Positions 39,701-47,352 of a stretch of DNA of 64,000 bases are shown here, in pieces (the first letter of the stretch is position 1; every line of letters starts with the position of its first letter). The stretch is from Streptomyces varsoviensis (lineage in GTDB: Bacteria; Actinomycetota; Actinomycetes; Streptomycetales; Streptomycetaceae). Both the position numbers and the translations under genes were made by a program. The stretch lies in NCBI RefSeq assembly GCF_000718635.1, contig NZ_JOBF01000001.1:372001-436000 (forward strand). The letters are read 5' to 3'. The notes beneath the pieces are model-generated. The model was not told the origin of the DNA and searched no databases. It saw nothing but the letters and a program-made list of their open reading frames with translations.

Positions 39701-41795
39701 CCAGCAGTTCGCCGTACGGGGCCAGCAGCGCCCGCGTCTCGTCCTCGCCCAGGCCCACGGCGGCCATCCGGCCCCGGCCCGCGGTGGGGGCCTGCGCCGC
39801 GCCGCGTTCCGCGATGACGTGGGCGGTCTGGGCCAGGGTGAGCACTCCGGCGAGGTGCGCGGCGGCGACCTCGCCGACGCTGTGGCCCACCACCATGGCC
39901 GGTTCGATGCCCCTGGCGCGGAGCGCGGCGGCGAGACCCAACTGCACGGCGCACAGCAGCGGCTGCGCGATCTCGGTGGCCGCGAGCCGCCATCCGTCGG
40001 GCGCGGAGGCCAGGAGTTCGGCCGCCGACCAGCCGAGCCGCGGCGTCAGGTGGGTGTCGAACTCCTCGACGGCGGCGCGGAAGGCGGCGTCGCGGGCGAG
40101 CAGGTCGGCGCCCATCCCGGCCCATTGGGAGCCGTTGCCGCACAGCACGAACGCGATCCGCCCGCCGCGCACCCCTTGGGCGCGGGCGCCGACGGCGCCG
40201 CCGGGCCCGGGGCGAGGGGACGTCCGTTCGGCGGCGGCGAGTTCGGCGAAGGCGCGGGACGCGTCGCGCGGCGTACGGGCGAGGACGAGGGCCCGGTGCT
40301 CGTGGCGGCCGCGCCGCCGGCACGTGGTGTGGGCGATGTCGTAGAACTCCTCCTGCGGCACGTCGGCGAGGTGTTCCGCGAGCGCGGCCGCGGCCTCGCC
40401 CAGGGCCTTCTCGTCGCGTGCGGAGACCAGTACCGGCAGGGGCGCGTCCGGCGGGGCGTCGGGGTCGGCGCGGCGGGGCGCGGGGACGGTGGCGGGCGCG
40501 GCGGCGACGATCGCGTGCGCGTTGGCGCCGCCGAAGCCGAAGGAGTTGACCCCCACCACGGGCCGCCGCGCGGCGGCGACGGGCCGGGGGGTGGTGGCGA
40601 GCTCCAGGCCGAGCCCCGCGAAGTCGATGTGCGGGCTGGGCTCCTCGGCGTGCAGGGTGGCGGGGATGGACCGGTGCCGCAGGACCAGCAGCGCCTTGCA
40701 CAGCCCGGCCATGCCGGACGCGGGCTCCAGGTGGCCGAGGTTGCTCTTGACCGAGCCGAAGGGCAGGTCGCCGGTGATGCGGCGGGTGCCCAGGGCCCGG
40801 CCGATGGCCATCGCCTCCAGCGGGTCGCCGGCCGGGGTGCCGGTGCCGTGCGCCTCGAAGTACACCAGGTCGTCGGGGTCCACTCCGGTGCGCGCGTACA
40901 CCTCCCGCAGCAGGTCCTCCTGGGCCCGGTCGTTGGGCAGCGCGATGCCCAGGGTGCGGCCGTCGCTGTTGGCGCCGGTGCCCAGGATCAGCCCGTGCAC
41001 CCGGTCGCCGTCGGCGAGGGCGGCCTCCAGCGGCTTGAGGATCACCACGCCGCCGCCCTCGGCGCGTACGAACCCGTCGGCCCGCGCGGAGAACGGCGCG
41101 GGCACGCCCCGTACCGACAGCATCGACGCCTGGGAGAAGCCCACGTAGTGGTAGGGGGAGATCAGCAGGTTCGCGCCGCCGCACACGGCGGCCCGGCTGG
41201 TGCCCTCCCACAGCGTGTGGCACGCGCGGTCGAGGGCGATGAGCGACGACGAGCACGCCGTGTCCACGGCCATGCTCGGGCCGCGCAGGTCGAAGGCGTA
41301 CGAGAGGCGGTTGGCGGCGAGCGACGAGGCGCCGCCGGACATCGTGTACGGGCTGATGGAGCGCTGGGCCATCAACTGGAGCGCCCCGTAGGACGCGTCG
41401 GAGATCCCGACGTAGACGGCGGTGTCCGAACCGGCGAGCCGCCGCGGGTCGAGGGCCGCGTCGTCCAGCGCCTCGGCGGTCAGCTCCAGCAGCAGCCGGT
41501 GCTGCGGGTCCATCTGCTCCGCCTCGGCGGGCGAGATCCCGAAGTAGGAGGCGTCGAAGGAGGCGACGTCCGCGAGGAAGCCGCCGGCGGCCGTGTAGCT
41601 CTTGCCCGGCCGCGGCACGCTCGTGTCCACGAAGCGCTCCGCCTCGAACCGGTCCGGCGGCGCCTCGCCGACCAGGTCGCGCCCTTCTTCGAGCGCCGAC
41701 CACAGCTCGCGGAGCGAGTTGACCCCGCCGGGCAGTCGGCAGGCGACCCCGACCACGGCGATGGGCGGGCGGGGCGCCGCGTTGCTCTGCTGCAT
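33732..41795 (-). CDS. Type I reducing PKS, single module KS-AT-DH-cMT-ER-KR-ACP
   Basis: The 2687-residue synthase has, in order: KS (DTACSSS Cys near residue 179, EAHGTGT, SNLGHLEPASG), AT (GHSVGEV near 637; YAFHS suggests malonyl-CoA), DH (HRVGGSVVMP near 1026 and LLDGAL near 1188), C-methyltransferase (LEIGAGTGG near 1490), ER (HGAAGGVGLAAV near 2060), KR (GGTGGFGAAT near 2262, catalytic Tyr near 2402) and ACP (GMDSLMA near 2562). There is no thioesterase. A full reducing module standing alone with a methyltransferase is the layout of iterative PKSs that make methyl-branched, saturated or partly reduced chains. An Ala/Glu-rich insertion (39000-39260) follows AT. Divergent reductase and acyltransferase genes may release the chain. 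Confidence 0.93.
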   Translation of the reverse strand: MQQSNAAPRPPIAVVGVACRLPGGVNSLRELWSALEEGRDLVGEAPPDRFEAERFVDTSVPRPGKSYTAAGGFLADVASFDASYFGISPAEAEQMDPQHRLLLELTAEALDDAALDPRRLAGSDTAVYVGISDASYGALQLMAQRSISPYTMSGGASSLAANRLSYAFDLRGPSMAVDTACSSSLIALDRACHTLWEGTSRAAVCGGANLLISPYHYVGFSQASMLSVRGVPAPFSARADGFVRAEGGGVVILKPLEAALADGDRVHGLILGTGANSDGRTLGIALPNDRAQEDLLREVYARTGVDPDDLVYFEAHGTGTPAGDPLEAMAIGRALGTRRITGDLPFGSVKSNLGHLEPASGMAGLCKALLVLRHRSIPATLHAEEPSPHIDFAGLGLELATTPRPVAAARRPVVGVNSFGFGGANAHAIVAAAPATVPAPRRADPDAPPDAPLPVLVSARDEKALGEAAAALAEHLADVPQEEFYDIAHTTCRRRGRHEHRALVLARTPRDASRAFAELAAAERTSPRPGPGGAVGARAQGVRGGRIAFVLCGNGSQWAGMGADLLARDAAFRAAVEEFDTHLTPRLGWSAAELLASAPDGWRLAATEIAQPLLCAVQLGLAAALRARGIEPAMVVGHSVGEVAAAHLAGVLTLAQTAHVIAERGAAQAPTAGRGRMAAVGLGEDETRALLAPYGELLEIAAVGSARDVTVSGDAGALAALGGELARRDVFFRDLGLDYAFHSRAMGPRQAALTEALAALEPSTATLPMYSTVTADRVLGPELNAQYWWHNVRRPVRFAAAVERAIDDGADILLEVGPHPVLRGSLRRITASRPAAHIAVLPTMRRPSKAERAEGVAAEAAQADATAQREPDQANVAQADTTAQADGVRAEFDEADAAHAEAAQREATRTETTRTVPAQERAGHAEAVRTAAAVPVDAVHALDTTCAALLAAGAEFDWGRLLPVAGRVVDLPAYPWQRQRHWRGTPQSWVRSSGDGVLRHPLLGERLPAPQPVWQGSVEPVLVPWLSGHRVGGSVVMPATAYLEMALAAGREALDTAVEVEHMDISNALVVPWPDAGGTSVQASLNPDDGTFCLTSTTENSGQTRSHARARVRAQLRPRPEPLDVERARRDCPEPLTAETFYGACDSVGLCYGPAFRVLEEMWRGPDAALAAYRHDAPGDPYTVHPALLDGALQTGVALLLDRIAAGHPHLPSTIAALRVWKTPAPHGLMLVRERSRTDEEVCWDILLTDPDGTVSAELEGCRLRRLQIGRLTRVGVMETVLRAAPHKELPRTPVPLPAPAELVERAEERIAELRAAWHAAGHAEAVESMRRYTAARYGELIAALLDDADKPFAVADLIARGLPARHERLFTLLAPFLERQGVWRAEDDRWRLCAPAAPGSLLLTEFVGRHPAFVSTAALTARQLQALDDSCRDGADAAQAAISEPVARMLEQYYDVSPLCRFHNRVAQALVEQMTAVWPADRALRVLEIGAGTGGTTAALLPLLPADRTHYTFTDVSTSFLTRAETHFAAYDFVEYAAFDLDRDPAEQGLAAGGFDLVVASNALHTAADLRASLRRVRSLLAPGGQLLAFETHDAQTLAPVFGALDSFYAHTDRDLRPDSLLLPRDEWPRLLVECGFDAVTRTGDDEPPLREGWSVFLASAAAEAAAEEAALPGADGAGAYLVVAERASELPLARALGETLAERGAGTVRTVPLPDRPEEWEALLTEAVTGAEPAETVVVTVLLGAGDDPRVHGDDVSARDDAPRAHGDDPRVRDDEGEAVAVAARRAVALGTLATAREGLPDGVRAELWLVTRPCGALPALEEITHPEDAAVWGIARTLANEHPELVGRRVSLCRGASPAGDALRLAREMLAASDEDEIVLTAADRFVPRERPRPEPARPAGATPYALRVRHPGLSYELVWEETPAPAPPGPDEVLVDVRASALNYRDIMKAVGLLPVEACVDAAEAASVGLECAGVVLACGPGVTDFAPGDRVVGMTYSACASHALMQPAKMWRLSDSVSFAEAAAAPIAVSTVQYGLGELARLRPGETVLVHGAAGGVGLAAVAYATLKGARVIATAGSDLKRTFLRSLGVEHVLDSRTLDFAEQVRAITGGQGVDVVLNSLAGEAMARSLELLRSGGRFVELGKRDFYENKPLLLRPFTKNISYFGADVSQVPDHCFPRMRAEMGDLTGGSAHVKVPHTAFPAARVAEAFALLQHSRHIGKVVITYDPLDEPLLIEERPAPPRLDPEGSYLVTGGTGGFGAATACWLAELGARHLALVSRSGERAPEAAATAARLAELGARVSVHAADVTDPRAVRAVLAELEAAGRPLRGIAHAAMHLDDATLSELSEERIRATLAPKMAGAQVLESAAAEAGAELDLFLLHSSGTTLIGNIKQAPYVGANLYLEALARRRRQRGEAALAVGWGPIADAGYVARNNIGDSMEQMGIKPTTSAESFAAAVPLLTSGADAASVLRVDWSRLPALIPQMAAPRLRDLAPAGAGDALSREELLARLAAMGADEALEYLRTTLAALLAEVLRMEADQLDHYRRLDEYGMDSLMAAQVLVTVHQRYGVDIPPMELLRSNGTIDDLSRILHVRLGLATQPTPAATAAPARVVAQTRAEREPGAGTAGGGEPGAEPGSVSGSGPEAGSESQSESRSGSGEAAADEAADPRSGGRRGEAP

Positions 41796-42277
41796 CGAGC
41801 CTCTTCTCGTCAGTTCTCGTCGGTTCTTGTCGGTTCTTGTCTGTGCTTGTCGGTCTGTTGTCGGTTCTGTCGTCAGGTTTGCCGTTGCATCTGTCAGCGG
41901 GGTTGTCAGCGGTCGGTCGTCGGGATTGCCGTCGGGTCTGTCGCCGGGGCTGTCGGCGGCGGCGGGCGGCCGCGCGCGCCACTGCCAGCGGACGCACCGT
42001 AATAGCCGATTGCCGTCAAGAGCGGTTGAAGTCGCCTATCAAGGGCGAATGCCTGAGAAACGCTGAACAGGGTGAAAAGGGGTTCATTCACCTGCGTTCA
42101 CTCGTCGGAGTGAATTCGAGAACGCCCTGCCGGGCATGGCCTGTCCGGCCCCCGGCCCCGGAAGCGGAGCGCCCGGGGAGGGGCGCCGGACGCGAGGACC
42201 GTCGCCGCGGTGATCGGATCGGGCGGTATACGCCGCCCCGGGCGGCGCCGAGACGGGAACTCGCTAAGGAGCGCGCT
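41796..42277. promoter_or_regulatory. Divergent promoter region, PKS and reductase
   Basis: The 482-bp gap carries the 10-bp array next to the PKS and, on the reductase side, a TTCACTC-GTCG-GAGTGAA inverted repeat (42097-42114) with nearby TTCATTCACC. It must contain the promoters of both arms of the PKS locus. No separate gene is supported. Confidence 0.55.
41804..41863. repeat. 10-bp phased repeat in PKS leader
   Basis: Six 10-base steps (TTCTCGTCAG, TTCTCGTCGG, TTCTTGTCGG, TTCTTGTCTG, TGCTTGTCGG and a looser one) lie directly upstream of the PKS start; related GTCGG/GTCAG words continue to about 41955. The period equals one helical turn. Confidence 0.65.
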
Positions 42278-43420
42278 GTGTCAGTCGTCATCACAGGAGC
42301 AACCGGATTCCTGGGCAGCCGCGTCCTGCGGCACCTGCTCGCCGAGGAGACGCGCGAAAGAGTCACGGTGCTGGGACGAGGCTCCCCGGAGTCCCTGCGC
42401 GAGCGCGTCCAGGCCGCCGTCGGCTGGCTCGACGGCCCGCACGACGGCCCGCCCCTGCCGCCGGACGCGTGGCAGCGCGTGCGCTGCGTCGGCGCCGACC
42501 TCACCCGCCCGGCGCTGGGGCTGCCGCCGGAAGAGCTCACCGCGGCGGCCGACGGCGCCGCCCAGGTGTGGCACTGCGCCGCCCAACTGCACCTCGCCGG
42601 CGACCAGTCGGACCTCTTCAGCACCAACGTCCGCGGCACCCGCGCGGTACTGGACCTGGCCGACCGGGCCCCCGACGCCCACCTCGTGTTCGTGAGCACC
42701 GCCTTCGTCGCCGGCCGCCGGGACGCGGGCCACATCATGGAGGACGACCTCAGCGACGCCGACGGCTTCCACACCCGCTACGAGGAGACCAAGTACACCG
42801 CCGAGCGCATGATCCGCGCCTGGACCGCCGCCAAGGGCCGCCGCGCCACCATCGCCCGCCCCAGCCTGCTGGTGGCCGACCGCTCGGCCCCCGCCGGACT
42901 GCCCGCGCAGCCCCTGGACTACGTGTCCCGGCTCGTCGACGACGCCCTCCTGCCCCCCACCGGCGGGCCCCTCGTACGCCCCGTGCGCGGCGGCGTCCTG
43001 CCCCTGCGGCTCCAGGGCGACCCGCACGGCGCCATGAACCTCCTCCAGGTCGACTACGCCGCCGCGGCCCTGATGCGCGTGGCCGCCGCCGGGCGCGCCC
43101 GCACCGGCGCGGGCGTCCGTACCGTGCACATCACCCACCCCCGCGAGGTCACCTTCCCCACGGCCCGCGAGGCCCTGCGGACCCTCTACCCGGGCCTGCG
43201 CCTCACCGTCGTCCCGGCCGTACGCAACCCCTCCCGCTACGAAGCCCTCGTCCTTCAGCACGCGGGCCACCTCCTCGACTTCAGCGCGCAGCGCCGTACG
43301 TACGACCGGACCCATCTGCGCGAGGACGTGGGCGACCTGCCCGACCCCCCCGACGTGGACGCGGCCTACCTCAGCCGCGCCTTCGACCGGCGCGACGCGC
43401 GCCAGCGGGCAGCGGTGTAG
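42278..43420 (+). CDS. Thioester-reductase-like SDR (NAD-binding 4 family)
   Basis: The 380-residue protein starts with the Rossmann motif TGATGFLG and carries VFVSTAFVAGRR and the catalytic YEETK (Y-x3-K), as in the reductase domains that end NRPS/PKS lines and in carboxylic acid reductases. GTG at 42278 follows AAGGAG by 7 nt. As a free-standing enzyme beside a PKS with no thioesterase, it may reduce the ACP-bound thioester to an aldehyde or alcohol and so release the chain. Its partner acyltransferase starts 3 bp downstream. Confidence 0.88.
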   Translation: MSVVITGATGFLGSRVLRHLLAEETRERVTVLGRGSPESLRERVQAAVGWLDGPHDGPPLPPDAWQRVRCVGADLTRPALGLPPEELTAAADGAAQVWHCAAQLHLAGDQSDLFSTNVRGTRAVLDLADRAPDAHLVFVSTAFVAGRRDAGHIMEDDLSDADGFHTRYEETKYTAERMIRAWTAAKGRRATIARPSLLVADRSAPAGLPAQPLDYVSRLVDDALLPPTGGPLVRPVRGGVLPLRLQGDPHGAMNLLQVDYAAAALMRVAAAGRARTGAGVRTVHITHPREVTFPTAREALRTLYPGLRLTVVPAVRNPSRYEALVLQHAGHLLDFSAQRRTYDRTHLREDVGDLPDPPDVDAAYLSRAFDRRDARQRAAV

Positions 43421-43423
43421 GCC

Positions 43424-44932
43424 GTGGCCACGGCGCGGGAAGGGGCGCGGACGCCCCGCCCGGAGAAGGGCCGCGAGCCGCGGCGGCCCGGACCCGGACC
43501 GGCCGCCGGGGCGGTCCTGCTCTCCGACGCGGGGCTCGCGGCCTACCGGGCCGGGCACCCCCGGACCAGCCTGGCCATCGGAGCGGCCCTGGTGTGCGCC
43601 GGGCCGGTGCCCGAGGACGCCCTGCTGCGGACGGTCCTGGAACGTGCCGTGGCGGCCTTTCCCGCGCTCGGCGGCGCCGAGGGGTCGGGCGGCCGGCTGC
43701 GGTACGCGCCCGTGAACGCCGCCGACGCGGCGGCGGGGCACTGGCACCGGACACTCGACGCCGAGGCCGCCCGGCCGCTGCCCGCGGCGGGCTGGGACTG
43801 CGCGGTCCTCACGGGCCTGCCGGGAGGTACGGGCCTGGCGGGCGACGAGTTTCTGGTGGGGGATACGGGCCTGCCGGGCGGTACGGGCCTGGCAGGCGAC
43901 GAGGGCGTGGTGGGGGCTACGGGTCTGGGTCTGCCGGGCGGGGCGGGCCTGGCGGGTGGCCGGTTCGCGGTGCTGTGGCGCGGGGACCACGTCCTGCTCG
44001 ACGGGGCCGGGGCCGCGGCCGTCCTCGCCGCGCTCTGCTCCGCCGGGGACCCGGAGGACTCCGGGGACCCGGAGGACCCCGAGGGCCCGGAGGACATTGG
44101 GCCCGCGCCGTCCGCGGCCCTCCGCGCCGCACCACGACGCGTCGGGGCCGGGACCAGGGCCGGGGCCGCCGGGCGGGCCGTCCTCGACCTGGCCCGCGCG
44201 AGCCGGGCGGTGGCCGGCCCGCTGCTGGCCCGCGCCGGCTCAGCCGACCGGCTCGCCGACGTACGGTCCGACGCCCCGCCCCGGCTGCGCCACCACTTCG
44301 CCCACACCCGCCTTGACGTGCTGCGCGGTGTCGGCCGCCGGCACGGCGCGACCGTCAACGACGTCTACCTGGCGGCGCTGGCCGGGGCGGTGCGCACGTG
44401 GGCGGGGGAGGGGGCCGCCGACGGGCTGCGTGCCGTACGGGTCCTGTGTCCGGTCGACATCCGCCGGCCACGCGGCGGTGAACTGCGCAACCGCCACCTC
44501 CCCGTGCGCGTCACGCTGCCCGTGGACCTCGCCACGCCGGGCGAGCGGCTCGCCGCGGTCGCCGCCCGCACCGGGGGCCTGGCGCGCGCCCTGCGCCATC
44601 CCGTGGTGCACGGCGTGTTCCGGGGGCTGCCCCGCGCCCTCGGCGCGTGGTGCGTGGAACGCTACTTCCACCCCGACCGCAGCACCCTCCTCGCCAGCAA
44701 CGTCCACGGCCCCGCCCACCCGCTCCGCCTGGCGGGCGCGCCGGTACGCGAAGTCCTCCCGCTCAACTTCCTCCCCGCCGGCCACCCGCTGTCCGTGGTG
44801 CTGATGAGCCTGAACGGCCGGGTGAGCGTCGGCTTCACCACCGACGCCTCGCTGCGAGGCGCGGCCGACCTGCCCAACCTGTGGCTGCGGGAGCTGACGG
44901 CACTGACCACGGACCGTGCGCCCGGCCCCTGA
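43424..44932 (+). CDS. WS/DGAT-like acyltransferase
   Basis: The 502-residue protein has a WS/DGAT (condensation-fold) layout. The active-site motif reads GDHVLLDGAG, keeping the catalytic second His and the DG but with Asp for the first His of HHxxxDG. The C-terminal half holds ATVNDVYLAAL, the conserved ND motif. Family members esterify acyl-CoA or acyl-carrier chains to alcohols. Here it could acylate the alcohol released by the adjacent reductase. Two 54-bp repeats plus a partial third (collagen-like GLPGGTGLAGDE) sit just ahead of the active site. GTG at 43424 is 3 bp after the reductase stop. Confidence 0.82.
   Translation: MATAREGARTPRPEKGREPRRPGPGPAAGAVLLSDAGLAAYRAGHPRTSLAIGAALVCAGPVPEDALLRTVLERAVAAFPALGGAEGSGGRLRYAPVNAADAAAGHWHRTLDAEAARPLPAAGWDCAVLTGLPGGTGLAGDEFLVGDTGLPGGTGLAGDEGVVGATGLGLPGGAGLAGGRFAVLWRGDHVLLDGAGAAAVLAALCSAGDPEDSGDPEDPEGPEDIGPAPSAALRAAPRRVGAGTRAGAAGRAVLDLARASRAVAGPLLARAGSADRLADVRSDAPPRLRHHFAHTRLDVLRGVGRRHGATVNDVYLAALAGAVRTWAGEGAADGLRAVRVLCPVDIRRPRGGELRNRHLPVRVTLPVDLATPGERLAAVAARTGGLARALRHPVVHGVFRGLPRALGAWCVERYFHPDRSTLLASNVHGPAHPLRLAGAPVREVLPLNFLPAGHPLSVVLMSLNGRVSVGFTTDASLRGAADLPNLWLRELTALTTDRAPGP
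43811..43960 (+). repeat. 54-bp in-frame repeat in acyltransferase
   Basis: Two full 54-bp units (43811-43864, 43865-43918) and part of a third encode TGLPGGTGLAGDE-type sequence. They are placed 12 or so residues before the DHxxxDG active site. Confidence 0.85.
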
Positions 44933-44987
44933 GGGCGGCGAGTCGCGCCCGTACGGACCGTACGGAGGCGGCGGGGGGGCCGGGGGC

Positions 44988-45335
44988 TCAGCGGCGGGTG
45001 AGGCCGTCGAGGATCAGGCCGATGGTGAAGTCGAAGCGTTCGTGCTCGGCGCCGGAGGCGAGTTCGGCGGCGTAGCGCTTGGTCTGCGGGAAGGCGTCGG
45101 GGAACTGGGCGAACCGCCGCAGCACCTCCTCGCGTCCGGCGGCCCACTCGTCGCCGGAGCGGCTGAGCAGGGGCAGTTCCCAGGTGTAGGCGTTGACGTA
45201 GAGCGTCAGGGCGTCGATGCCCCAGGCGGCGGCCCGCGGGGCGATGCCGCCCGCGAGCAGGATGGCGAGCATGCCCTCGGCGAGGCGCAGCGTGCTCGCG
45301 GCGAGACTGGGGCGCACCGCCCTGCGCACGGCCTG
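44988..45335 (-). pseudogene. TetR regulator remnant, C-terminal part only
   Basis: The frame encodes a TetR C-terminal ligand domain (RRAVRPSLAASTLRLAEGMLAILLAGG, later DALTLYVNAYTWE and FDFTIGLILDGLTRR). The N-terminal helix-turn-helix is missing: upstream of about 45335 the frame runs into antisense of a transporter fragment. It is a truncated relic, not a working regulator. Confidence 0.75.
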
Positions 45336-45724
45336 TCGACCGCCGCCGTCGGCGTACTCGGCCTGTGGTGGTCCACCGCCCACTGGGGCGCCGGCCTCAC
45401 CGTCTGGAAGCCGACGCCGGCGCTGTTCCTGACCGGGCTCGGGGCGGGCCTCGTGTTCATCCCGCTGTTCGACTACCTCCTCGGCGACGCCACCGCCGAG
45501 GAGGCCGGTACGGGCGCGGGCATGCTCAACGCCGTCCAGCAGTTCACCAACGCCATCGGCGTCGCCGCCCTGGGCACCGCCTTCTTCGCCCGCGTGGGGC
45601 GCCCCTCCACACACTCCTACTTCGCCGCCGCCAAACTCGTCTTCGCCGTCTGCGCCGCCCTTACGTTCTCACCCTGCTGTCTGTCCCCCTCCTGCCCCGG
45701 CACGCGCGGCGGGCTCAGCACTGA
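45336..45724 (+). pseudogene. MFS (DHA2/EmrB type) transporter remnant, C-terminal part
   Basis: The sequence encodes the end of a 14-helix DHA2 exporter: GLSTAAVGVLGLWW, LTGLGAGLVFIPLFDYLLGDA and GTGAGMLNAVQQFTNAIGVAALGTAFF. The first three quarters are missing, and near 45655-45663 the reading frame shifts so that the natural ending (YVLTLLSVPLLPRHARRAQH) falls in another frame. It joins head-on with the TetR relic, as if a deletion removed the promoter and both N-termini of a divergent pair. Confidence 0.78.
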
Positions 45725-45755
45725 ACGCGGCCACCGCGGCGGCGTACGGCCGTGG

Positions 45756-45940
45756 TTACCGCCCTCCGCCGAGGCCGACCGGCTCATGGCGCTCATCGAG
45801 ACCCGGCTCGGGCAGGGTGATGGCGGTGTGCGCCGGGTTCCCGGCCGCCGGCGGCGCGGCGGTGAGCCGACGCAGCCCGGCGTCGCGCCGTTCGAGGGCT
45901 TCGACGGCGGCGGGGAAGAGCGCCGCGTAAGAGAGCGTGG
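45756..45940 (-). pseudogene. Possible gene fragment (unrecognised C-terminus)
   Basis: In the 285-bp stretch after the MFS relic, the minus strand reads through YAALFPAAVEALERRDAGLRR and on to a stop at 45756. The composition looks protein-like but no start or ribosome site is visible and I do not know the family. It may be one more fragment in a decayed region. Confidence 0.25.
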
Positions 45941-45951
45941 GCGGAGGGAGC

Positions 45952-45984
45952 GGCGCCCCCGCGGCGGTTGGTCGCGGGGGCGCC
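45952..45984 (-). terminator. Terminator hairpin after GH64 gene
   Basis: GGCGCCCCCGCG and CGCGGGGGCGCC make a perfect 12-bp stem with a 9-nt loop, 25 bp past the GH64 stop on the minus strand. Confidence 0.8.
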
Positions 45985-46009
45985 GGGGGTGGCTCAGAAG
46001 GTCAGAAGG

Positions 46010-47185
46010 TTAGAAGGGGGTCAGGGTGAGGGTCATTCCTGTGGGGGCCGGGTCGTGGATGTAGGGGGCGAAGCCCGCGACGTCGTCGAAGGCGAAGCCG
46101 TAGGCGCGGCCGTCGGTGGAGGCCGCGTGCATGGCCTTGGCGTAGTGGTTGGTCAGCCGCTCCCGATAGAACGCGGCCGGGTCGGTGGCGGGCTGGTTGG
46201 GGGTGTTGTGCAGCGTGGTGCGGTTGAGGGCCGCGCCGAGGACGGCGGCGACCGGGCCGGACAGGCCGTCGTTGGGGGCCGCCAGGGCGCCGTGGCAGAA
46301 GAGCACGTCACGGGTGGAGGGCTTGGCGATGGACACGGCGGCCGGGCCGGTGAAGGTGAGCTTCCCGCCGCGCACCCGGCCGGTGAACGTGCCCGCGTTG
46401 GTGGTGACCTTGAGGTCCTTGGACGTGTACGCGTTCCACACCTGGTCGACGTACGGGGCGAGGTAGTCCTTGGCGAACAGGCCGGCGTCCAGGCCGTGGC
46501 CGGGTGCGATGACGCGCAGGTCACCGCCGAGGACCAGGGGCTTGAACGCGGGCACGGCGGCGACGTCCGAGAAGATCTTGGCCCGCGCCCCCGGCTTCAG
46601 GGTGCCCGCCGTCTGGGTCCTGGACCCCGTGAGGCGGAGGGCGAGCGGGACGCTGAACATGTCCACCATGGTGGTGTTCCAGCCCATGCCGCCCGCGTCG
46701 AAGGTGAACTCGGCGCTGTCGTGCAGGATTTTGTAGTTCGGGTCACCGGACACCCACCCGGCCGGGTACTGCAGCGCGGGCCTGCCCGCCCCGTCCTTGA
46801 CGACCTTGAGCTTCAGCTTGCTGCCGAGGGAGACGTAGATCCGGCCGGACATCCGGGGCACCGACAGCTTGGTGTCCCCGTTCCCCGCCAGCGGAATGGC
46901 GTAGTCGGTCCAGCCGCCGGCCCCGTTGTCGGAGAGCTGTACGGGCACGGCCTTGCCGTCCCGGGTGACGCGGACCTGCCGATCGCCCTGGTTGCCGACG
47001 ATGTAGACCCATATCGACGAATTGCCGAACTTTCCCGTCCTGTTGACGATCGTCAGAGGCAGCGTGTCGGCCTGCCGCTGAGCGCCGATGGCGCGTGGGC
47101 TCGCGAGGGTGAGGCCGGTTCCGGCCGCGGCGACGGTCGCCGCCACCCCTCCCAGCAACTTCCTGCGGCTGATATGCGTGCTCAT
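46010..47185 (-). CDS. GH64 beta-1,3-glucanase, Tat-exported
   Basis: The 391-residue protein starts with a Tat signal (SRRKLLGGVAATVAAAG). The mature part has the GH64 pattern: LPLTIVNRTG and WVYIVGN at the front, then HDSAEFTFDAGGMGWNTTMVDMFSVPLAL, which includes the region of the catalytic Glu and Asp known in laminaripentaose-producing glucanases. It should be folded before export and degrade fungal or algal beta-1,3-glucan. ATG at 47185 has GAGGAG 9-10 nt upstream. It is monocistronic, with a hairpin downstream. Confidence 0.9.
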   Translation of the reverse strand: MSTHISRRKLLGGVAATVAAAGTGLTLASPRAIGAQRQADTLPLTIVNRTGKFGNSSIWVYIVGNQGDRQVRVTRDGKAVPVQLSDNGAGGWTDYAIPLAGNGDTKLSVPRMSGRIYVSLGSKLKLKVVKDGAGRPALQYPAGWVSGDPNYKILHDSAEFTFDAGGMGWNTTMVDMFSVPLALRLTGSRTQTAGTLKPGARAKIFSDVAAVPAFKPLVLGGDLRVIAPGHGLDAGLFAKDYLAPYVDQVWNAYTSKDLKVTTNAGTFTGRVRGGKLTFTGPAAVSIAKPSTRDVLFCHGALAAPNDGLSGPVAAVLGAALNRTTLHNTPNQPATDPAAFYRERLTNHYAKAMHAASTDGRAYGFAFDDVAGFAPYIHDPAPTGMTLTLTPF

Positions 47186-47352
47186 GAAGTGGCGCTCCTC
47201 GGCGAAGTGGGGCTCGGCCCCCGGTCGACGAGCCAGGGGCCGAGAGCCCGAGAAACAGGTCACCGCAGAAGTTAGCGCGCGACATCAGTGGTGCGGCAGG
47301 TCCGGTAGTGGCGATCCAGCTTCCGAATTCCGCCCGTTTTCGGGCGGCAAAC

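Noticed and set aside
32424..42002. A 3192-codon open frame on the plus strand opposite the PKS
   Set aside because: It is a GC-bias shadow: composition is Arg/Gly/Val-rich without motifs, and the minus-strand PKS has seven intact domains.
42097..42114. Gamma-butyrolactone receptor (ARE) box upstream of the reductase
   Set aside because: The dyad is short (7-bp arms) and does not match the AT-rich ARE consensus; left as an unassigned palindrome.
46010..47263. GH64 start at 47263
   Set aside because: The extra 26 residues precede a clear Tat signal; ATG at 47185 has its own ribosome site.
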